In this document: positions 27,329 to 34,726 of the stretch, in pieces
Position numbering within the stretch: position 1 is the stretch's first letter
Layout of the letters: each line of letters opens with the position of its first letter
Assembly: GCA_018676675.1 (NCBI GenBank)
Contig: JABHEG010000082.1
Location: forward strand, 1 to 64,000
Source of the DNA: Lentisphaerota bacterium
GTDB taxonomy: Bacteria > Verrucomicrobiota > Lentisphaeria > Oligosphaerales > JABHEG01
DNA length: 64,000 nt
Direction: 5' to 3'
Made by a program: the position numbers and the translations under genes
The notes under the pieces: generated by a model
Database searches by the model: none
What the model was told of the DNA's origin: nothing
The model's input: only the letters and a program-made list of their open reading frames with translations

Positions 27329-30300
27329 ATGCACATCCTGCCGATTCGCATCTTGGTTGCAGCACTCCCGGCCCTGCCGTTGCTGCTCGCCGCCGCCACG
27401 TTTGACGGCCCTCCGGACGGTTATACGCTCGTGGCCGAAGACGATTGCGGGTCCTTTGACAACATGCCTCACGTCGTTCAAGGCACGGGATATGTCTTCT
27501 CCCCCAGCCATGTCACTGCCCCCCTGCCCCATCGTGATATCATCTTCGACAACTCGTTCTGCCTGCTGCGCTACAAGACGCCTGTGGTCCAGGCATCCTA
27601 CAAAGTCGATGTCGTGTACGTCTCGCACAGAGGGGGGGAGAGGGTTCAGACTCTGACCGCCAACGGAAAGCTCGTCCACGACAAACTCACGCTGCCCACA
27701 GGGAAGCCCGGACGCTTCATCTTCGACATCCCCCCAGAGGCCTGTTCGCCTCCAAGTCCACTCGAGCTGAAGTTCAGTAAGGTCTCCGGGGCAAATGCCG
27801 TCGTCTCCTACGTCCGCATTTGGTCCACCAATCCACAACCGCTCCCCGGTGGTACGGCTCGCTGGAAACCCGGCAACGCGATCGAGAAGGACTGGGCCCG
27901 CCAGGACCGTCTGCGCGGTCGCCCCAACTTCGGCGAATGGGAGGATCCGGCCAAAGAAGTCGCCAAGAGCATCGTGCCGAGTATCAAGGAGCTGCTGGCT
28001 CGTGGAAACGAGATACTCGCCGACCTGGAGGCGTTGGGGGCGCAGGACTTGAAGGCATCGATCGGCGAACTGAGTGCAGCAGCAGCTTCACGCGACCGTT
28101 TGCTGCGTGCGCGAAACCACGAGCACGAGGCATGGCTTGACACCTACCTGGCCACACGCTGGGCCATACGACGACTGCTTTTCAAAAACCCGCTTCTGAA
28201 CAACCAGGACCTGCTCTTCGTCCGCCGTCACCACCCTCATCACATGCACCAATGCGCCCGCCGCCTCGGGGCCTTCACCCGCTCCGGAGGAGATATCTGC
28301 ATCCTGCGAAACATCGCGGCAGGCAAGCCACCTGTGGTGGAGCGCATCACCAGCACTGCCTTCGGCCCGGGGACGTTCGGCCGACCAGACCTGTCCTTTG
28401 ACGGCAAACGCATTGTCTTCGGCCATGCCCGGCAGCGAGACACCGCAGATGGCGCCGGCAAAGCAGGACGGATCTCTCAACGCACGGCGCCGCTCTACGC
28501 CAACCACAAAGTGGGGCCCTGTCACGAGTTCCAGGTTTGGCAAATGGGACTTGATAGGACGTCTCCCAGGCCACGCCAACTCACCACCGGTCCAAGCGAG
28601 AACGCCGATCCGCTCTATCTGCCGAACGGTCGCATCGCGTTCATGTCGCATCGCCCGGGGAGTCTCGTCCAATGCGGAGATTGGGCCCTGGCCTACTGCG
28701 TGTTCACCATGGCGCCTGATGGCAGCGATGTGCGCCAGATCACGGTCAGCAAAGACGGCGAGTGGGATCCCTTCCTGCTGAACGACGGCACTATCGGGTT
28801 CACCCGCTGGGAGTACGTGATGAAATTCTGGTCGCCAATTCAGATGCTGTGGTCCGTCCGGCCGGACGGCACGAACCCACGCATGATCTACGGCAGCGAC
28901 CTGAGCCGCAAGTATGCCTACCCGCTCAACTACGCCGCAGCCCGCCAGATCCCCGGAACAGGCAAACTGGTGTGCATTGGCTCCGCCCACCACAACACCG
29001 GGGCCGGCCCTGTGTGCATCGTGGACCTGGCCGCAGGACCAAATGTGGCCGAGAGCATGCGTAGACTCACCCCCGTGCGCTTCGTCGAGACACCCGACAA
29101 GCAACCGCCCAACGGCTGGTACGACTGCCCCTTCCCACTCAACGAAACGTACTTCCTCGTCTCCTACACATTCTCCCACCACGAAGCCGACACGACCGGG
29201 TACGGCATCTACCTGCTTGATGCGTACGGTGGGAAAGAACTCATCTACCGCGATGACGAGCTCTCGGCGCTTTTCCCCACTCCCATCCGCTCACGCAAGC
29301 CTCCGTTGGTGGTCGAAGGCACAACCACAGCCGCGACCAGGAAATCGGCGGAGATCATCATCCAGGATGTACACAGTGGACTCCCGCCATCGGCGGCAGG
29401 GCAAGCCCGATACGTGCAGGTCGTCCAAGTGCATGAACGCCACATCCACACGCGGCCCTACAATATTCAGGTGGGGCAGGACTCGGGATTCGCCACCAAG
29501 ACGGTTCTCGGCACCGTTCCGGTGGAACAAGACGGCTCCGCATTCTTCCACGTCCCTCCAGATGTAAGCATCTTCTTCAGTGTTCTCGACAAAAAGCACC
29601 GAGCGCTCAACACCATGCGCAGCGTTACGAACTTCCAGCCCCGGGAACGGACAGCCTGCGTCGGCTGCCATGAGCCCCACTCTCAAACACCCGCAGCAAA
29701 GTCGGTACTGGCGACCCAGCGTCCGCCTTCAGCAATCCGGCCTCCGCCCTGGGGAGAGCGCCCCATGGCCTTTGCCCAGGTCATCCAGCCCATCCTCAAC
29801 CGACACTGCATCCGCTGCCACGATGGCACGAAACCAGGCAAAGGCGCCCTTGATCTACGAGCAGAGAACACACGCCCCTTCGCAGGAATCGCCCTGCCGG
29901 TGTCCTACTCAAACCTACGCAAATTCGTCCGCCACGCGCCCATTCACACCTACTACCTAGCCCCCGGAACGTTCGGTTCGCGCGTCAGCCCCCTCATGGA
30001 ACTGCTTGCCAAAGGCCATCAGAAGATCAAGCTCGCGGCAGCGGAGTGGCATGCCCTCTGTGCCTGGATCGACTGCAACACCCCTTTCCTGGGACGCTAC
30101 GATAACCTGAACTCCCTCAAGGCAAAGCCAAAGCCGCTCTCCCCGTTGCCCTACAGCGGCAAGCAGATCGCCGCCAGGGAACAGCAGCTCAGAGACACGG
30201 CTCCGACAGGCACTCGCCTCGCCTGCTACATCGACTGCGGGCCCCGGATCGCGAACCATGGGCAAAGCAAACCGCACCTCCGGCAGACGTCCGGTTCACC

Positions 30301-30676
30301 CTATCAATGGGGCGGGTCAGACAAAGCGGGGCCGCCGCACTTCGGCACCATTGCCTTTGACAACGACCAAGTCGCTTTCGATGCCACGCATCTGAATCCG
30401 GCGAAGCGGTACCACTTGGCGTTCACCTGGTGGGATTTCGACGGGGGCGGACGGGCCCAGTCCGTCCACCTCAAAGGCAAGGCCTCAGAAAAGAGCGTGC
30501 CCCTGCTGGTCAAGACACTCTTGCCCCCTTACAAGGACAAGCAGCACGCGGCCAAGCAGACCTGCCTACCCATCCCGGCAGAGCTCTGCGCCGACGGAAA
30601 TCTGGAAATCACGTTCCGCCGGGAAGGACGCTCAAACGCGGTCGTCAGCGAAGTCTGGCTTCTGGAAGAACAGTGA
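27329..30676 (+). CDS. Secreted HzsA-like protein with beta-propeller and two c-type heme motifs
   Basis: A 1115-residue exported protein (signal MHILPIRILVAALPALPLLLA). After a beta-sandwich N-terminus there is a helical segment (about 190-270) and then a TolB/PD40-like propeller with DLSFDGKRIVFGHAR, ADPLYLPNGRIAFMSHRPG and similar strands. The layout resembles the alpha subunit of hydrazine synthase and its many non-anammox PVC homologues. Two heme-binding CxxCH motifs are present: CVGCH at 777 and CIRCH at 827. A C-terminal beta-sandwich follows (NLEITFRREGRSNAVVSEVW). ATG 27329 has AAGGAA upstream; the long frame upstream of it is spurious. No beta or gamma subunit is nearby, so hydrazine synthesis is not implied; a periplasmic redox or binding role is inferred. 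Confidence 0.85.
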   Translation: MHILPIRILVAALPALPLLLAAATFDGPPDGYTLVAEDDCGSFDNMPHVVQGTGYVFSPSHVTAPLPHRDIIFDNSFCLLRYKTPVVQASYKVDVVYVSHRGGERVQTLTANGKLVHDKLTLPTGKPGRFIFDIPPEACSPPSPLELKFSKVSGANAVVSYVRIWSTNPQPLPGGTARWKPGNAIEKDWARQDRLRGRPNFGEWEDPAKEVAKSIVPSIKELLARGNEILADLEALGAQDLKASIGELSAAAASRDRLLRARNHEHEAWLDTYLATRWAIRRLLFKNPLLNNQDLLFVRRHHPHHMHQCARRLGAFTRSGGDICILRNIAAGKPPVVERITSTAFGPGTFGRPDLSFDGKRIVFGHARQRDTADGAGKAGRISQRTAPLYANHKVGPCHEFQVWQMGLDRTSPRPRQLTTGPSENADPLYLPNGRIAFMSHRPGSLVQCGDWALAYCVFTMAPDGSDVRQITVSKDGEWDPFLLNDGTIGFTRWEYVMKFWSPIQMLWSVRPDGTNPRMIYGSDLSRKYAYPLNYAAARQIPGTGKLVCIGSAHHNTGAGPVCIVDLAAGPNVAESMRRLTPVRFVETPDKQPPNGWYDCPFPLNETYFLVSYTFSHHEADTTGYGIYLLDAYGGKELIYRDDELSALFPTPIRSRKPPLVVEGTTTAATRKSAEIIIQDVHSGLPPSAAGQARYVQVVQVHERHIHTRPYNIQVGQDSGFATKTVLGTVPVEQDGSAFFHVPPDVSIFFSVLDKKHRALNTMRSVTNFQPRERTACVGCHEPHSQTPAAKSVLATQRPPSAIRPPPWGERPMAFAQVIQPILNRHCIRCHDGTKPGKGALDLRAENTRPFAGIALPVSYSNLRKFVRHAPIHTYYLAPGTFGSRVSPLMELLAKGHQKIKLAAAEWHALCAWIDCNTPFLGRYDNLNSLKAKPKPLSPLPYSGKQIAAREQQLRDTAPTGTRLACYIDCGPRIANHGQSKPHLRQTSGSPYQWGGSDKAGPPHFGTIAFDNDQVAFDATHLNPAKRYHLAFTWWDFDGGGRAQSVHLKGKASEKSVPLLVKTLLPPYKDKQHAAKQTCLPIPAELCADGNLEITFRREGRSNAVVSEVWLLEEQ

Positions 30677-30717
30677 CCGCAAGGGACTCTCAGGGGGAAA
30701 GCGAGAAGACTCACCTT

Positions 30718-33219
30718 TCACCGCATCCACAGATTCCCCCAACGGTTGAGAGTCCGGTAAGGGCCGCCGTCGGTGGGAGCAATGGCCCAGTTTTCAGAGT
30801 CCCCGCCGGTGAAGCGGGTGCGGCCAACCTGGATCCCCCACGGGTACTCCTTGCTTGGACCAAGCTCACCGAAGTCCTTGGTTGGGATCAGAATCTCGAC
30901 TGTCCAACGGTCAGGGAACTTCCTCACCGCCGCTTTGATGCCGGGGTTCCAGAGGACGGGCAAGGTATCGCGGTCGACGATGGCTACGTCAGTGCTTTCG
31001 TCCCAGACCACACCATTGGGGTTGACCACGATTTTGAAGTAAGAACGCTCTGGCGTGTTCACGTAGACCTCGACCACGTCATCCTGGAAGATGCTGAAGT
31101 CGTCGTCCTTCCCGCAGTCAGCCTTGATCTCGCCCATGCGGCTCTCATGGCAGACGGCGCCGACGATCAGGGCCGACTTGTCCGGTGTGAGCCCGACGAA
31201 CGCTTTGGTGACGTTCTTGGCGGGAGTTTCCCCGGTGGTGATGTCCCGCAGAGGCGCCCAACCATAGCGGTACTCATCGAGCTCGCCGTCGATGGCGAGC
31301 GGCGTCGGGGCCGGGTAGGCTCGGATCGATGGACCGGTGCGTTTCAGGTTAGGAAAGAGCTTCTTGAGCGGCTGCATCTCACTCTCAATCCGAGCGATGC
31401 GTCTGTCGTACACCGTGCCTGCCCCAGCTTCGGTTCGCGCCTTGGCCAAGATAGCGAAATAGCGGTCCACATCGGCCTCCTTGAGGAAGCCGGTGGACCG
31501 GGTCAAACTGCGCGATTCCTGCCGTGTCCAGACCTCTTCGGCGAACTCATGGAATGCGCGCATTTCCGCTTCAGCCGGCCCGAAGAAAAGCGCGTAGTAC
31601 TCATCCAGCATGGCCTGTCGGTCCATGCCGGGGTCCCAGAAGAGCTTGTTTTGCCAGTACACCATCAGGTGCATCAGCCCATGTTCTCCCAGGCGCCAAC
31701 GGGGGTGTCTCTCCCCGTCCACTTTGGACTTCTCCGGCTGAATCTCGATGAATTTGCCATCTGCATAGGGAAGCATCTCGTTCATCTCCCGCTGCAACGA
31801 CTCGGTGAAGAAGACCGGATAGCGCGGATGTGTTGGCGTGCGGTAGTACAGGAAGTAATCCCAGACCGGTCCCTTGCGGACGGTTGTCATCTTGTCGAGC
31901 CACATGCGACGAGCCGCGATCAGTGCCCGGTCTGTACTCCCCACTACGCGGTAGGCGCTGGAGCCGCCACGCGGAGGGACAATGAGGTTATCTGGGAACG
32001 TGTCGATGTTGGTCGGGAGCTCCCTCGCTCCGGCGCCGGTCATGTAGAGCAAGCACTTCCCGGGGTGCGATTTCCGCAGCTCTCCGGAGAGATACACATG
32101 GAAATCCCACACGTAATTCGATGCCTTCTGCGCAACTGTATCAGTAGGCGTGCCATAGGAGTCCAGATCCCGGGCGTCCATCTTAACGCCGCCATCGGGG
32201 GGACCGACGGTCATGGCTGAAAGGTCGGGGTATGCGTCGAAGACCCTGTTCATGTAGGTGACGGCAGCCCGCCGGAAACCGGGATCGGTGTAGCGCGGCA
32301 TGCCGCGTCCGGTCGGGTACCCGAGATACGGCTTGCCGTCAGCGCCGCGGACGAGGTATTCAGGATGCGATTGCTGCTGCTCGTAGGAGCTGTAGATGGC
32401 ATAGGTCGTGTGGTTGTAGAGGATAGTGGTGGCGTTCCCCGTTTTGAGCCGCTTGAGCCACGTGATGCCCCCGGGGTCGTTGGCCATTGCGTTGTAGTAA
32501 CACCACTCCCTGCGGGAGAACGCCGCTTCCTTGGTCACGTGCTGATCAGCAATCCGGATCGTCTTCCTAGTCGGGATCACCGTCCCGTCTTCATAGGGCG
32601 CGTACCAGCGGACACCGAGTTGCTCCAGAAGCTCGGCCACAGCATGCCAGACCCCCAGGTCGTCGTTGGTGTGGATCCCCAGCGCCTCGTTCAGCTTCCC
32701 GGGGCCATTGTTGAGGTGTTGCGTAGTAAAGGGCTCACTGCAGAAGTCCTGCCACGCCTTCAGGCCGGGCGACGGGTAGCTGTCAGGTTTGGGCGCAACA
32801 TCACCGGCGATAGCACTGTGGCGAAGATAACGGCTGTCGACCCAGTTCTGCCGGTACGGCGACGCTTTGCGCTGCCGGGTGGGGCCGGTCAGAATCAAGG
32901 CGTTGCCCTTCCCCAGAATCTCCAAACCGCTGCCCTTGAACGCGGTCGGTTTGAAGCCGAGGGCTTCCGTGAAGGCACTTTCGCCAACGCAAACCTGGTT
33001 TTCCACGGTCGGGGACGGCGCGTTGACGATGGGAAGTGTCGCGCCGGACATCAATGCCACGTGCTTCTGCAGGTCCTCAGCCGCCAGCTGGACACCTCGG
33101 ATTGCGTTCTCCGCAATCACGATCTCGGACACAGCATGTCCATCAACGACCAAGTCCGCCGCACCGGTCGTCGCACAGGCCAGCATGGACAGCAGGAGAG
33201 GGAGGCGTCGCTTTATCAT
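30718..33219 (-). CDS. Secreted DUF4838 protein with CBM9-like C-terminus
   Basis: An 833-residue exported protein (signal MIKRRLPLLLSMLACATTGA). The N-terminus (GVQLAAEDLQKHVALMSGATLP) is the alpha-glucuronidase/GH20b-type beta-alpha domain that precedes DUF4838. DUF4838 spans roughly 230-500 (PDLSAMTVGPPDGG, LRKSHPGKCLLYMT). From about 640 to the end a carbohydrate-binding family 9-like sandwich follows (PLAIDGELDEYRYGWAPLRD, FQDDVVEVYVNTPERSYFKI). The likely role is uronate-containing polysaccharide binding or hydrolysis, inferred from the domain partners. ATG 33219 has GGAGGCGAACCA upstream and overlaps the TPR gene's stop (ATGA), indicating translational coupling. It is convergent with the HzsA-like gene, 41 bp between stops. 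Confidence 0.86.
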   Translation of the reverse strand: MIKRRLPLLLSMLACATTGAADLVVDGHAVSEIVIAENAIRGVQLAAEDLQKHVALMSGATLPIVNAPSPTVENQVCVGESAFTEALGFKPTAFKGSGLEILGKGNALILTGPTRQRKASPYRQNWVDSRYLRHSAIAGDVAPKPDSYPSPGLKAWQDFCSEPFTTQHLNNGPGKLNEALGIHTNDDLGVWHAVAELLEQLGVRWYAPYEDGTVIPTRKTIRIADQHVTKEAAFSRREWCYYNAMANDPGGITWLKRLKTGNATTILYNHTTYAIYSSYEQQQSHPEYLVRGADGKPYLGYPTGRGMPRYTDPGFRRAAVTYMNRVFDAYPDLSAMTVGPPDGGVKMDARDLDSYGTPTDTVAQKASNYVWDFHVYLSGELRKSHPGKCLLYMTGAGARELPTNIDTFPDNLIVPPRGGSSAYRVVGSTDRALIAARRMWLDKMTTVRKGPVWDYFLYYRTPTHPRYPVFFTESLQREMNEMLPYADGKFIEIQPEKSKVDGERHPRWRLGEHGLMHLMVYWQNKLFWDPGMDRQAMLDEYYALFFGPAEAEMRAFHEFAEEVWTRQESRSLTRSTGFLKEADVDRYFAILAKARTEAGAGTVYDRRIARIESEMQPLKKLFPNLKRTGPSIRAYPAPTPLAIDGELDEYRYGWAPLRDITTGETPAKNVTKAFVGLTPDKSALIVGAVCHESRMGEIKADCGKDDDFSIFQDDVVEVYVNTPERSYFKIVVNPNGVVWDESTDVAIVDRDTLPVLWNPGIKAAVRKFPDRWTVEILIPTKDFGELGPSKEYPWGIQVGRTRFTGGDSENWAIAPTDGGPYRTLNRWGNLWMR

Positions 33220-34121
33220 TGGTTCGCCTCCGTGTGTCCGCCGTCGAGCGCGTCGATCTTCGTCCTGACCCGATCCACATAGCTCTTGTGTGTGTCAATG
33301 GTCGCCGCGTCCCGATACCTTGCCAACCCGGCGACGGTCTTCCCCTGTGCCATGCGGATGTCGCCGTAGGCTTCCAGGACAAGGAAATCCCACGGCCCCC
33401 GTTTGTCCTTCTGAGGCTTGACGCTGAACCTCTCGAGCGTCGCAAGTGCGTCGTGGTAGTTCTTCTGAGCCATCAGGATACGAGTGATCCCCAGGAGCGC
33501 CTGAGGGTAGAGCCAGCGTCCCTTCCGGCTGGGGGTTTCATCGAAAATGGCGAGTGCTTCCTCATACGCTGCCAACGCCTTGGCGTCGTCCTGAAGAGCG
33601 TGATGGAGGCCAGCAGCGCCGTTGAGTGCTTCGAGCTTGATCCAGAGGTCGGACCCAGCCAGTTCGACGCAGTGTTGGAGATCCTTGACCGCGGCCTGTT
33701 TGTTCCCGCTGATCCGGTGGGCAGTCCCCCGCAGGAAGAGCCCCCGGTAGTTGAATCGGTCCGGCCAGGCAACGATCGCTTCCCTGCCAAAGGCAGCAAT
33801 CAGCTCACCGTGCTTGCGGGAAGCGGACATGACCTTCATTTGCGTGTAGGCCGACAACGCTTTCTCCTCGATCGTCCCGGCAAGTTCGAGGGCCTGCTCA
33901 ACGTGCCCGCCCCGACCCAAGACAATGGCAGCCCAGGATACGCAGGCCCCCCGCCCATGGGCGTTCGGTGCCGTCTTCGCGAGTTCAGCGAAGGCTTGGT
34001 GCGCTGCCTCGTGCTCCCTCCGGTCGACCAGCCTCCGCGCCGCCTGGAAGTCGTCCGAGAAACCAGCTGTGACGCTGAGTCCGCCGCCGAGAAGAAGTGT
34101 CGCTATGATACGGGTGCTCAT
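33216..34121 (-). CDS. Exported TPR protein
   Basis: A 301-residue protein with a hydrophobic N-terminus (MSTRIIATLLLGGGLSVTAG). The rest is made of alpha-helical pairs with TPR periodicity (FNYRGLFLRGTAHRISGNKQ, AKALAAYEEALAIFDETPS, HDALATLERF, VLEAYGDIRMAQGKTVAGL). TPR proteins are scaffolds, so a binding role in the periplasm is likely. No clear Shine-Dalgarno precedes ATG 34121. Its stop overlaps the start of the DUF4838 gene by 4 bp (ATGA), so the two probably act together. Confidence 0.85.
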   Translation of the reverse strand: MSTRIIATLLLGGGLSVTAGFSDDFQAARRLVDRREHEAAHQAFAELAKTAPNAHGRGACVSWAAIVLGRGGHVEQALELAGTIEEKALSAYTQMKVMSASRKHGELIAAFGREAIVAWPDRFNYRGLFLRGTAHRISGNKQAAVKDLQHCVELAGSDLWIKLEALNGAAGLHHALQDDAKALAAYEEALAIFDETPSRKGRWLYPQALLGITRILMAQKNYHDALATLERFSVKPQKDKRGPWDFLVLEAYGDIRMAQGKTVAGLARYRDAATIDTHKSYVDRVRTKIDALDGGHTEANQ

Positions 34122-34228
34122 GACGTCAACTTACCGCGGCTGCCTGCCCGTGTCTGCCAGCCATCGGTCGAGGGCAGCCCCCGCATAGCGACGTCCCGCA
34201 TCCTCGGCTAAGATCTGGCCCTCGTGCG

Positions 34229-34435
34229 TAACTTCGGCACGAATCGCAGTCTGGGCTGTCCGTCAGAGCCGCGACTTACGGGAGCGGTCGCCGCGTGATG
34301 TCGGTACCGGAAGCCGCTCCCGTAAGTCGCGGCTCTGTTCAGACACCGAGCAGTCGCGAGTCACATCCTCGGATATGAGCGATAGAACAACTGGCGAAGG
34401 CCAGGTTCGTCTGTAACTACACCACGCTTGAGCAC
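34229..34435. repeat. Composite spacer repeat: B with perfect 24-bp hairpin, then D and C
   Basis: The 605 bp between the TPR start and the CBM9 gene start (34122-34726, divergent) hold no gene I can support. Repeat B is at 34229-34289 (61 bp identical to 5446-5506). Within it starts a perfect hairpin, arms 34264-34287 and 34314-34337, 24-bp stem (CAGAGCCGCGACTTACGGGA...), 26-nt loop. Repeat D (TATGAGCGATAGAACAACTG) is at 34374-34395 and recurs at 59970-59991. Repeat C is at 34407-34435. At 34560-34610 a further stretch resembles 5392-5440. Confidence 0.85.
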
Positions 34436-34726
34436 AGAACGCACCGTTGGAGGTGCCGCTTCTCCGTAGGCGGCCAGGCCGGTTGTGTCCCGTGACCGGG
34501 TCAGAACGCGGAACGCGACCGCACGCGGGAAGACCCGGCTCCTCCACACGTTTGAAGGCTGTTACACCCTCCCATACGCCTACCGGACCACCACTGGGTG
34601 AGGCCCCGCTTGCGACTGCGACTCCGGAGTCGTCCGCTGGCCATGTACCACGCAGCGGTCTATCGTTGTGGTCTCTTTGGATAGCAGACCTGGTGTCAGA
34701 TTCCCGGAAACAAGGAGGAACGAATC

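Noticed and set aside
28088..29182. A 364-codon minus-strand frame inside the HzsA-like gene.
   Set aside because: It is antisense to strongly conserved propeller sequence and has no start signal.
34264..34337. A rho-independent terminator.
   Set aside because: It lies between two divergent genes, has no T tract, and its arm is part of a dispersed repeat.
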